15,911 bases of DNA, taken from the NCBI GenBank assembly GCA_946624155.1, contig CAMORU010000009.1, positions 1 through 15,911 of the forward strand. The letters are read 5' to 3'. The notes beneath the pieces were generated by a model. The model was not told where the DNA came from. It ran no database searches and was given only the letters and a program-made list of their open reading frames with translations. Below are positions 7,307 to 13,501 of this stretch, one piece after another (position 1 is the first letter of the stretch; each line of letters begins with the position of its first letter). This stretch comes from an uncultured Caryophanales bacterium. GTDB taxonomy: Bacteria > Bacillota_I > Bacilli_A > RFN20 > CAG-826. A program made the position numbers and the translations under genes.

Positions 7307-8654
7307 GTCTTTAACTGAAAAATTTAAACGAATTATAAAAGGAATTCGTGGTCAAGCTAGATTGACTGAATCCAACATGGAAGACATGTTGAAGGAAGTC
7401 CGTGTTGCTTTGCTCGAAGCCGATGTTAACTTTAAGGTAGTTAAATCTTTTATAGAGAATATTAAACAAAAAGCAATTGGTGCTGAAGTTTATACAAAAC
7501 TTAATCCATCTCAAATGGTCGTTAAGATTGTTCATGATGAACTTGTTGAACTTTTAGGTTCTGGAGATTCTGAGCTTAAATTTGAGAACAATAAGCCAAC
7601 AATTATTATGATGGTTGGTTTACAAGGTACAGGTAAAACTACTTCTGCAGGTAAGCTCGCTTACCTTATGAAGAATAAAATGAAGAAAAAAGTTCTTTTG
7701 GCTGCTGGTGATATTTATCGTCCCGGTGCTATAGAACAACTTCAACAATTAGGCAACTCTATTGATGTTCCTGTGTTTTCTTTAGGAACTAATGTCTCAC
7801 CTGTTGAGATTGCAAAGAAAGCAAAAGAAAAAGCATACAATGAACATTATGATGTTCTTATTATTGATACAGCGGGTCGACTACAAATTGATGAACCATT
7901 AATGAAAGAATTAAATGATATTTCTGATAGTGTTTCTCCAACTGAAGTTTTGCTCCTTGTTGATGCAATGTCTGGACAAGATGCAATCAATGTGGCTAAT
8001 GCTTTCCATGAATCGCTTAATTTAACAGGAATTATCATGTCAAAACTTGATGGTGATGCACGTGGTGGTTCTGCCTTATCAATCAAACATTTAACGGGAA
8101 TTCCTATAAAATTCGCGGGAATTGGCGAGAAAATTAGTGATTTAGATGTCTTCCATCCTGATCGTATGGCCGACCGTATTTTAGGCATGGGTGATATTGT
8201 TACTCTTGCTGAAAAAGTCAAAGATGAAATTGATGAGAAAGAGGCTAAAAAAGAAGCAGAGAGGATGATGGATGGAAAATTTACACTCGATGATCTTCTT
8301 AAAAATATGAAAAGAATTCAAAGAATGGGTTCTTTAGGTGGCCTTCTTAAATTAATTCCTGGAATGCCAACAATAACTGACGAGCAAAAAGAAAGAGGCG
8401 AGAAGGAAATGAAAACCTTCGAGGCAATTATTGGTTCAATGACTCCCGAAGAAAGAAGAAACCCTGAAATCCTTAAAAATTCTCGTAAAGTAAGAATTGC
8501 TAAGGGATGTGGAAAAACTAATGCCGATATTAATAGACTTTTGAAGAAATATGAGCAGATGCAGGAAATGATGAAGCGTATGCAGCAATATAAGAAAACA
8601 GGACGTATGCCTCCTGGTGGATTAAATCTTCCTGGAATGGGAGGAATGATGTAA
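7296..8654 (+). CDS. ffh: Signal recognition particle GTPase Ffh
   Basis: Ffh is the protein core of the SRP and binds signal sequences and SRP RNA. The 452 residues comprise the N domain (1-95), the G domain and the methionine-rich M domain (about 325-452). GTPase motifs are GLQGTGKTT (108-116), GDIYRPGAIEQL (138-149), DTAGRL (191-196), SKLDGDARGG (249-258) and AGIGEK (274-279). The M domain has FTLDDLL, the RNA-binding-type region around MTPEERRNPEIL and SRKVRIAKGCG, and the Met-rich end MPPGGLNLPGMGGMM. ATG 7296 has AGAGGA 8 nt upstream. ffh ends the plsX operon at a two-way terminator. In Bacilli rpsP normally follows on the same strand; here the next gene is the convergent cysE. Confidence 0.96.
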   Translation: MAFESLTEKFKRIIKGIRGQARLTESNMEDMLKEVRVALLEADVNFKVVKSFIENIKQKAIGAEVYTKLNPSQMVVKIVHDELVELLGSGDSELKFENNKPTIIMMVGLQGTGKTTSAGKLAYLMKNKMKKKVLLAAGDIYRPGAIEQLQQLGNSIDVPVFSLGTNVSPVEIAKKAKEKAYNEHYDVLIIDTAGRLQIDEPLMKELNDISDSVSPTEVLLLVDAMSGQDAINVANAFHESLNLTGIIMSKLDGDARGGSALSIKHLTGIPIKFAGIGEKISDLDVFHPDRMADRILGMGDIVTLAEKVKDEIDEKEAKKEAERMMDGKFTLDDLLKNMKRIQRMGSLGGLLKLIPGMPTITDEQKERGEKEMKTFEAIIGSMTPEERRNPEILKNSRKVRIAKGCGKTNADINRLLKKYEQMQEMMKRMQQYKKTGRMPPGGLNLPGMGGMM

Positions 8655-8677
8655 AAAGATAGCTTATGCTATCTTTT
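8654..8677. terminator. Bidirectional terminator between ffh and cysE
   Basis: A perfect 10-bp inverted repeat, AAAAGATAGC (8654-8663) and GCTATCTTTT (8668-8677), has a TTAT loop. Because the arms begin and end in A4/T4, each strand presents a U-rich tail. It overlaps the last base of the ffh stop codon and contains the whole cysE stop codon (8669-8671, complement), so both convergent genes share it. Confidence 0.85.
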
Positions 8678-9367
8678 ACTTTCAGTAATTACAAGTGAAG
8701 GTTTTGAGAACGACACTTTAACATTGTCAGGAATTGATTCTGTTATAAAAACGTTTGAACCAATTGTAACATTGTTGCCTACCTTTATATCTCCAAGCAA
8801 GCTTGCGCCTGCGTAAATAACAACATTTTCTCCGATTGTAGGATGTCTCTTACATCCTTTTAGTTTAGAACCACATTTTAATGATAAAGCGCCTAATGTA
8901 ACACCTTGGTATAGTTTTAGATTTTTACCAGAGATGGTGGTCTCGCCAATAACAATGCCGGTTCCATGGTCAATAAAAAATGGAGAAGCGAGTTGGGCGG
9001 CAGGGTGAATATCTATTCCGGTGTAAGAATGAGCTCCTTCGGAGATGAGTCTAGCTTCTAATTTATACCCCAAATTATAAATTTGATGAGCAATACGATA
9101 AGAAGAGATAGCTCTATAACCTGGATAAGCTAACAAAACTTCTCTTTCATTATCAACTGCAGGGTCACTTTCCATAAAGAAATTCAAGTCTTCTTTGAGT
9201 GATTTTTCTAGAGCTGGTAGACAGGATTCAAACTTTAAATATTGTTCTTCATTTTTATCTATTGCGATAAGAAAACATTTTTTAACTTTTTCTAAATTAT
9301 TTGCTCCATAAAGAAGATAACTTTTGGTTTCTTCCACAAACTTTTTAATTTCTTTACTGTTAGACAT
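8669..9367 (-). CDS. cysE: Serine O-acetyltransferase
   Basis: The enzyme acetylates L-serine with acetyl-CoA to O-acetylserine, the precursor for cysteine. The 232-residue protein has the helical N-terminal SAT domain (about 1-110, including YPGYRAISSYRIAHQIYNLG). A left-handed beta-helix of hexapeptide repeats (about 115-215) follows. The catalytic region reads GIDIHPAAQLASPFFIDHGT, ending at 136; Asp119 and His134 correspond by motif to the Asp/His pair of E. coli CysE. VIGET (139-143), GVTLGA (155-160) and RHPTIGENV (174-182) follow. The start is ATG 9367 because GGAGGG lies 8 nt upstream; an ATG at 9382 would place that ribosome site inside the coding sequence. It has its own promoter and a terminator shared with ffh. 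No cysK adjoins it. No T-box or other riboswitch fits its roughly 27-nt leader. Confidence 0.9.
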   Translation of the reverse strand: MSNSKEIKKFVEETKSYLLYGANNLEKVKKCFLIAIDKNEEQYLKFESCLPALEKSLKEDLNFFMESDPAVDNEREVLLAYPGYRAISSYRIAHQIYNLGYKLEARLISEGAHSYTGIDIHPAAQLASPFFIDHGTGIVIGETTISGKNLKLYQGVTLGALSLKCGSKLKGCKRHPTIGENVVIYAGASLLGDIKVGNNVTIGSNVFITESIPDNVKVSFSKPSLVITESKR

Positions 9368-9375
9368 TTTTAATC

Positions 9376-9380
9376 CCTCC
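9376..9380 (-). promoter_or_regulatory. Ribosome binding site deciding the cysE start
   Basis: GGAGG on the minus strand lies directly upstream of ATG 9367. It argues against the earlier in-frame ATG at 9382, which overlaps it. Confidence 0.8.
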
Positions 9381-9400
9381 ATTGCATGGACTAATCGAAT

Positions 9401-9428
9401 ATTATAAAGAAAAAATCATATTTGTCTA
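9401..9428 (-). promoter_or_regulatory. Promoter of cysE
   Basis: On the minus strand, TAGACA (9428-9423) is followed after 16 bp by TATAAT (9406-9401). The predicted start is near 9394, giving a 27-nt leader that contains the GGAGGG site. Confidence 0.75.
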
Positions 9429-9436
9429 ATGGGATT

Positions 9437-9468
9437 ATAAAAAAAAGTAAGAGCAACTGCTCCTACTT
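9437..9468 (-). terminator. Terminator of rpsP-khpA-rimM-trmD
   Basis: On the minus strand, AAGTAGGAGCA (9468-9458) can pair with TGCTCTTACTT (9455-9445), with one G-U pair, and is followed by a run of eight T. The stem contains two bases of the trmD stop codon (9469-9467). The plus strand also has a T-run after the stem (9471-9476), so it may act in both directions. Confidence 0.88.
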
Positions 9469-10243
9469 AATTTTTTGTGAACTTTTTACCTTTCTCCAGG
9501 GCTTGAGTTAACCACTTTGGGTTTTCTTCACATTGATCTAACTCATCTAGAAGTTTCTTGTCTTGTTTAGTTAGTTCATGTTTTTCGAACAGGTCTGGGC
9601 GATGTTTTCTGGTTAATCGTAGGCTTTCTTTCCTTCTATACTTGTCTATAGCAGTGTGATTTCCGGTATAAAGTATATCTGGAACTTTTTTACCTTCAAA
9701 GTCCTTTGGTTCGGTGTATTGTGGGTATTCAATAAGCCCCCCATTAAATGATTCATCATTTAAAGATTCTTTAGAAATTGCGCCATCAAGCAGTCTAATT
9801 ACAGCATCGGCAATTACCATTGCTCCAATTTCTCCTCCGGTCAAAATATAGTCACCAATTGAGACTAATTCATCGACATAATCGTTAACTCTTTCATCGA
9901 TTCCTTCATAGTGACCGCAAAGTAGGACAATATCGTCTAATTTTGCCAAATTTCCCGCAAATTCCTGGGAAAATTGTATTCCACGAGGACTTAACATAAT
10001 CTTTTTTGAAGAGCTAGTTGAGACATCTCTAAGGGCATCTACAATTGGTTGGCATTTCATAATAAGACCAGCACCTCCGCCAATAGGTGGAGTGTCAACT
10101 CGTCCATACTTGTCTTCTGTGTAGTCGCGAATATTAACTATTTTTACTTCAACAACATTCTTTCCAATGGCACGTTTAATAATTGAGTTTGTTAAAAACC
10201 CATCAAACATCTCCGGAAATAAGGTAAGAATAGTAATTTTCAT
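9467..10243 (-). CDS. trmD: tRNA (guanine37-N1)-methyltransferase TrmD
   Basis: TrmD methylates G37 next to the anticodon using S-adenosylmethionine and prevents +1 frameshifting. The 258 residues start with ITILTLFPEMFDGF. The SPOUT trefoil-knot elements are GHYEGIDERV and VSIGDYILTGGEIGAM, followed by YPQYTEP, the KVPDILYTGNH segment and RKESLRLTRKHRPDL. Most homologues have a Pro after the GGE motif (GGELPAM); here Gly occupies that site (GGEIGAM), a substitution I believe occurs in some Mollicutes-type TrmD proteins. ATG 10243 overlaps the rimM TGA by 4 nt and has AGAAGG 6 nt upstream. It is the last gene of the minus-strand operon, and its stop codon falls at the base of the terminator stem. 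Confidence 0.95.
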   Translation of the reverse strand: MKITILTLFPEMFDGFLTNSIIKRAIGKNVVEVKIVNIRDYTEDKYGRVDTPPIGGGAGLIMKCQPIVDALRDVSTSSSKKIMLSPRGIQFSQEFAGNLAKLDDIVLLCGHYEGIDERVNDYVDELVSIGDYILTGGEIGAMVIADAVIRLLDGAISKESLNDESFNGGLIEYPQYTEPKDFEGKKVPDILYTGNHTAIDKYRRKESLRLTRKHRPDLFEKHELTKQDKKLLDELDQCEENPKWLTQALEKGKKFTKN

Positions 10244-10746
10244 AGTAAACCTTCTATAAAATTGATAACAATTTGTTTGTTTTCGAGTGAAACATCCTTA
10301 ACAAAAGCATTTACGAACGGAATAAGAACATCTTTACTTTGACTTTTGACCCTCAAAGTTGCATAAGCGGAATATTCTTCAATAGCCTTAACGACGCCAA
10401 TGTCTTTGCCGTTATCAAAGCTAACTTTCATGCCGATCAAATCAGAGTAGAAATACTCATTTTTCCCGAGAATTTCTTGGTTTTTTTCGACATATAGGTA
10501 TTTTTTATTTATTTTTTCAGCCTCTTCAATAGATGAGATTTCTTCAAAGATTAAGTTGTCGCAATTACCATTTGTACGATGCATTTTGATAGTTAATTCT
10601 TTTTCGACTTCACCTCTCTCATTTAAAAGAAAAACGCGACCACCTTTTTTGAACCTGGTGTCGCGAAAATGAGTAGAGGGATAAATTTTTACTTCACCTT
10701 TAAGTCCAATAGTTCTAACTATTTGACCGACAGTAAGAAATTCCAT
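10240..10746 (-). CDS. rimM: Ribosome maturation factor RimM
   Basis: RimM helps mature the head of the 30S subunit and binds S19. The 168 residues match the family's usual length. The N-terminal RimM domain begins FLTVGQIVRTIGLKGEVKIYPST, the typical 'GxIvxthGlkGevkv' signature (23 residues from position 3, spaced here for the motif only), and the C-terminal PRC-barrel-like part contains YFYSDLIGMKV and LIPFVNAFVKDVSLENKQIVI. The gene starts 2 nt after khpA and overlaps trmD by 4 nt, so it is co-translated in the rpsP-khpA-rimM-trmD order usual in Firmicutes. A ylqD-like gene, found here in Bacillus, is absent. Confidence 0.93.
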   Translation of the reverse strand: MEFLTVGQIVRTIGLKGEVKIYPSTHFRDTRFKKGGRVFLLNERGEVEKELTIKMHRTNGNCDNLIFEEISSIEEAEKINKKYLYVEKNQEILGKNEYFYSDLIGMKVSFDNGKDIGVVKAIEEYSAYATLRVKSQSKDVLIPFVNAFVKDVSLENKQIVINFIEGLL

Positions 10747-10748
10747 GC

Positions 10749-11009
10749 TTATTTTGATTCTTCTTCGAATGATTCGAATTTTAAATGAATATGTTTTCCT
10801 TCGGTTTTACCGGAAATGGCAACAACTTCTCTAAGTGCATTAGCGACAGTGCCTTTTTTACCGATAAGTCTTGCGGTGTCTTCGCCCTCAGTACAAATGA
10901 GAAGGACTATGTCCTTATCATTATCTGATGGCATAACACGGACCATTAAAGCATCTGGATTAATTAAGAAAGGATCAACAATTGTATGAATGATCTTCTC
11001 GTAGTCCAT
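10749..11009 (-). CDS. khpA: KH-domain RNA-binding protein KhpA
   Basis: KhpA is a small KH-domain RNA-binding protein that usually partners with KhpB/Jag; it affects cell-envelope functions and small RNAs in Gram-positive bacteria. The 86 residues form essentially a single type-II KH domain. The nucleic-acid-binding GxxG loop is GKKG in RLIGKKGTVANALREVV, preceded by the DTA typical of the family. ATG 11009 overlaps the rpsP TAA by one base, with AAGGA about 9 nt upstream inside rpsP. Position between rpsP and rimM is the conserved location for khpA (formerly ylqC). Confidence 0.93.
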   Translation of the reverse strand: MDYEKIIHTIVDPFLINPDALMVRVMPSDNDKDIVLLICTEGEDTARLIGKKGTVANALREVVAISGKTEGKHIHLKFESFEEESK

Positions 11010-11284
11010 TATTTAGCTTCCTTTTTTGATTTTGCGTATTGTTCCATAATACCTTTCTTTGTGAATAAGGTACGAATGGAATCTGAAGGTTGAGCACCTT
11101 TATTTAACCATTTGAGTGCTAATTCGACATTAATGTCGGCTGCTTCTTCTGGTTTTGCTGGATCATAGTATCCAATTTGTTCAACATAACGTCCGTCTCT
11201 TGCAAATCTTGAATCTGCAACAACGACACGGTAGATGGCATCTTTATGACGGCCAATTCTGGTAAGTCTAATTTTAACTGACAT
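11009..11284 (-). CDS. rpsP: 30S ribosomal protein S16
   Basis: S16 is a primary-binding protein of the small subunit needed for 30S assembly. The 91-residue protein has the signature [20 protein letters not shown] at its start, then [38 protein letters not shown] and a basic C-terminus. ATG 11284 has AAGGAGA 8 nt upstream. It leads the minus-strand operon. In most Bacilli rpsP lies directly after ffh on the same strand; here it diverges from rplS and reads toward ffh. Confidence 0.97.
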   Translation of the reverse strand: MSVKIRLTRIGRHKDAIYRVVVADSRFARDGRYVEQIGYYDPAKPEEAADINVELALKWLNKGAQPSDSIRTLFTKKGIMEQYAKSKKEAK

Positions 11285-11312
11285 AGTTTTATTCTCCTTT
11301 TTACCGACATCT

Positions 11313-11340
11313 ATTATATATAGATAAGAATAGGTGTCAA
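11313..11340 (-). promoter_or_regulatory. Promoter of rpsP-khpA-rimM-trmD
   Basis: On the minus strand a consensus TTGACA (11340-11335) is followed after 16 bp by TATAAT (11318-11313). Transcription would begin near 11306, with a leader of about 22 nt. The -35 box lies inside a 26-bp imperfect dyad (11333-11358). Confidence 0.88.
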
Positions 11341-11358
11341 GTAATTTTACTTAACACC
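11333..11358. repeat. 26-bp imperfect dyad over the rpsP -35 box
   Basis: GGTGTCAAGTA (11333-11343) and TACTTAACACC (11348-11358) form an inverted repeat with one C/A mismatch at the sixth pair and a 4-base centre. It covers the whole TTGACA box of the rpsP promoter and ends 10 bp before the rplS -35. No T-run follows on the plus strand, so it looks more like a protein-binding dyad than a terminator. The bound regulator, if any, is unknown. Confidence 0.55.
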
Positions 11359-11368
11359 ACAAAAAAAC

Positions 11369-11397
11369 TTGCATCTCTTTTTAATAAAGAGTATTAT
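11369..11397 (+). promoter_or_regulatory. Promoter of rplS
   Basis: TTGCAT (11369-11374) and TATTAT (11392-11397) have a 17-bp spacer. The spacer itself is an inverted repeat, with CTCTTT at its left end (11375-11380) and AAAGAG at its right end (11386-11391). The start should be near 11404. Confidence 0.75.
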
Positions 11398-11403
11398 CTT
11401 CCT

Positions 11404-11480
11404 TGCGAGTTTAGAAAACTTGCTGAGGGCGTCCCGCTTTCATAAATTGATATGAACGTACCAAAACATTACTTGTAAAA
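11404..11480 (+). ncRNA. Structured leader of rplS (candidate L19 autoregulatory leader)
   Basis: The roughly 89-nt 5' region of the rplS mRNA can form an 8-bp hairpin, GCGAGTTT (11405-11412) with AAACTTGC (11416-11423) and loop AGA, starting almost at the predicted transcript end. A GC-rich GGGCGTCCC (11427-11435) follows, then a 6-bp hairpin TTCATA (11439-11444) / TATGAA (11451-11456). Leaders bound by L19 are known upstream of rplS in low-GC Gram-positives; this element matches in position and size. I did not compare it with the published consensus, so identity is inferred. Confidence 0.55.
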
Positions 11481-11492
11481 GGAGGTCAAGAC

Positions 11493-11840
11493 ATGAACAC
11501 AAACATTGTAAAAGAAATTACTGCTCGTCAACTCAAGAAAGATGTTCCTGAATTCAAAGCTGGTGACACTGTCTCTGTTAGCGTCAGAATTACTGAAAAC
11601 AACAAATCACGTATCCAAGTCTTCCAAGGCGTTGTAATTAAACGCTGCGGCTCCGGTGTCAGCGAAACCTTCACTGTTAGAAAAATCTCTTCAGGTGTTG
11701 GTGTTGAAAGAACTTTCCCAATTAATTCACCAGTAGTTGCTGGTATTAAGGTTGAAAAACGTGGTAAAGTTCGCAGAAGTAGAATTTTCTACTTACGTAA
11801 TCGTTCTGGCAAAGCCGCTCGTATTAAAGAAGTTCTTTAA
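11493..11840 (+). CDS. rplS: 50S ribosomal protein L19
   Basis: L19 is a large-subunit protein at the 30S-50S interface. The 115 residues match the family length. Recognisable parts are [19 protein letters not shown] near residue 18, [16 protein letters not shown], the [20 protein letters not shown] block, and the C-terminal [20 protein letters not shown]. The start is ATG 11493, with a near-perfect Shine-Dalgarno AAAAGGAGGTC at 11477-11487. It is a single-gene unit with its own promoter, structured leader and terminator. Codon use is visibly more selective than in neighbouring genes, as expected for a highly expressed ribosomal protein gene. Confidence 0.97.
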   Translation: MNTNIVKEITARQLKKDVPEFKAGDTVSVSVRITENNKSRIQVFQGVVIKRCGSGVSETFTVRKISSGVGVERTFPINSPVVAGIKVEKRGKVRRSRIFYLRNRSGKAARIKEVL

Positions 11841-11857
11841 TAAAAGGCTTAGAATAG

Positions 11858-11878
11858 ACCCGAGAAATCGGGTTTTTT
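11858..11878 (+). terminator. Terminator after rplS
   Basis: The stem ACCCGA (11858-11863) / TCGGGT (11868-11873) is capped by a GAAA tetraloop and runs into T11873-11878. Confidence 0.92.
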
Positions 11879-11912
11879 CTTTGCCTTATTTTAGAAGAAT
11901 TAAACTTTGTTT

Positions 11913-11941
11913 TTGATAGCTAAAACTTGTAGGCGTATAAT
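11913..11941 (+). promoter_or_regulatory. Promoter of lepB-rbgA-rnhB
   Basis: TTGATA (11913-11918) and a consensus TATAAT (11936-11941) have a 17-bp spacer. The usual start, 7 nt past the -10 box, falls on position 11948, the A of the lepB ATG. No Shine-Dalgarno lies between the -10 and the ATG. Confidence 0.85.
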
Positions 11942-11947
11942 GTAGGC

Positions 11948-12658
11948 ATGGACAAAAAAGAAGAGAATACAAAACCGATTAAAAATCGAAAAAGATTCAA
12001 AGATTTTTTACCAATTATTGTTATCGTGATTTCGGTAGCTCTTTTAGTTGTAGAAGGTTTTATATATTATCAACGAGTTTATTTAACTCCTTTTTGGGTA
12101 AATGGTCAGTCAATGTATCCAACATTAAATGGTGATGGACATGACGCAAACGGAGATCCATTATCTGAATTTAGTGGTCCTTCATCAATTGGATATGTTG
12201 TTGATTATGGAGTTATGGATAAACACGAAAAAGCTATTAACAAATTAAAGCGTTTTGATGTTGTTGTTACTAAATATCATGAACTTGACACATCAAATAA
12301 AATTAAACGTATTATTGGTCTTCCAGGCGAAACTATTTGGTTTACTGTAACTGGAGCAGGCAATAAAAATAACGGCGATCTCTATGTAAATGGAGAATTG
12401 ATTGAACAACCTGTTGAAAACAAATATATTGCTGCAGGTTCTTATCCAGCTGGCAAAATCAAATTAAAAGATAATGAATATTATGTTTGCGGCGATAATA
12501 GAGCTCATTCTTCTGACTCTCGCGACGTTGGAGCGATTCCAAAGAATGATATTGTTGGTAAAGCTATTGCTTTATGTGCTACAGCTACAGTCTTTATGAA
12601 TGAAAAGGGGAAACTCGACGTTAAAGATATTAAATATCATTCTCCAAGGTACTTATAA
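11948..12658 (+). CDS. lepB: Type I signal peptidase
   Basis: The enzyme removes signal peptides from exported proteins on the outer face of the membrane. The 236 residues have a basic N-terminus, one membrane segment (about 19-40) and then the catalytic domain. The nucleophile Ser55 is in NGQSMYPTL (52-60), and the general base Lys120 is in IKRIIGLPGE (119-128). GDNRAHSSDSR (182-192) completes the S26 signature. Between the Ser box and the KRFDVVV strand (101-107) lie about 40 residues (61-100), longer than I expect for the short Bacilli SipS type; this stretch may be a lineage-specific loop. ATG 11948 sits 6 nt after the -10 box, implying a leaderless mRNA. Its stop overlaps the rbgA start by one base. 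Confidence 0.93.
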   Translation: MDKKEENTKPIKNRKRFKDFLPIIVIVISVALLVVEGFIYYQRVYLTPFWVNGQSMYPTLNGDGHDANGDPLSEFSGPSSIGYVVDYGVMDKHEKAINKLKRFDVVVTKYHELDTSNKIKRIIGLPGETIWFTVTGAGNKNNGDLYVNGELIEQPVENKYIAAGSYPAGKIKLKDNEYYVCGDNRAHSSDSRDVGAIPKNDIVGKAIALCATATVFMNEKGKLDVKDIKYHSPRYL

Positions 12659-13500
12659 TGAAACAAATTCACTGGTATCCAGGCCACATGAAAAAGGCTC
12701 AAATAGAAGTGCAAGAACGTCTCAAAGTTGTAGATGTTATTGTTGAACTTTTAGATGCCAGAATTCCGTTGTCCTCAAGAAACGAAGTTTTATACAAAAT
12801 AACAAAAGATAAACTAAGACTTGTTGTTTTAACAAAAACCGATTTAGCAGATTCCAAAGAAACTGCAAAATGGATTAATTATTTTAAAAACCAGGGTTTT
12901 TCCGCTATATTTTCGGATTTAAACAAGCCAAATGATGTAAAAAATATTATTAAAGAAGTTGAAAAACTCGGTGAGAACAAAAACCAAAAATATATAGAAA
13001 AAGGAATGAAACCACAGCCTATCAGGGCAATGATTATTGGTATTCCAAATGTTGGTAAGTCCACTCTAATAAATAAAATGTCAGGAAGACACGCAGCATC
13101 AGTTCAAAATAAACCCGGACACACAAAATCACAACAATGGATTAAAGTTTCTAATAAGTTTGAATTATTAGACACACCGGGTATTTTGCCTCCTTCTTAT
13201 GAGGATGAAAAGAAAGCTATTAACCTTGCATTAGTTGGATCAATAAGCCAAGAGATTTTACCTAATGATGAACTTGCGAAGATCGCCTTTAATTTTATTA
13301 AAGAAAACTATTTTGAAAATTTGAAGTCCCGTTTTGATTATCTTGATGAAAATAAAACTGCTGATGAAGCGTTTAAAGAAATCGCCATTAAGCGTGGCTA
13401 TTTACTTAAGGGCGGTCAAGATATCGACAAAACCCATAAAGTCTTCTTAAATGAAGTAAAAAACGGCTTATTGGGTAAAATAACTTTTGAAAGAATTTAG
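12658..13500 (+). CDS. rbgA: Ribosome biogenesis GTPase RbgA (YlqF)
   Basis: RbgA is a GTPase needed for late 50S assembly. The 280-residue protein shows the circularly permuted motif order G4-G5-G1-G2-G3. It starts with HWYPGHMKKA (5-14), then DARIPLSSRN (33-42), G4 TKTD (59-62), G1 GIPNVGKST (128-136), G2 with Thr156 in NKPGHTK (151-157) and G3 DTPG (172-175). A helical C-terminal domain (about 200-280) follows. The ATG overlaps the lepB stop (TAATG), and rnhB follows immediately. The lepB-rbgA-rnhB order, close to rplS, is conserved in Bacilli and supports the assignment. Confidence 0.95.
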   Translation: MKQIHWYPGHMKKAQIEVQERLKVVDVIVELLDARIPLSSRNEVLYKITKDKLRLVVLTKTDLADSKETAKWINYFKNQGFSAIFSDLNKPNDVKNIIKEVEKLGENKNQKYIEKGMKPQPIRAMIIGIPNVGKSTLINKMSGRHAASVQNKPGHTKSQQWIKVSNKFELLDTPGILPPSYEDEKKAINLALVGSISQEILPNDELAKIAFNFIKENYFENLKSRFDYLDENKTADEAFKEIAIKRGYLLKGGQDIDKTHKVFLNEVKNGLLGKITFERI

Positions 13501-13501
13501 T

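Noticed and set aside
7847..8221. 124-codon minus-strand frame antisense to ffh
   Set aside because: It is a shadow of the conserved Ffh G domain with biased composition and no ribosome site.
9368..9400. T-box or cysteine-responsive riboswitch upstream of cysE
   Set aside because: The predicted leader is only about 27 nt and shows no T-box sequence or terminator fold.
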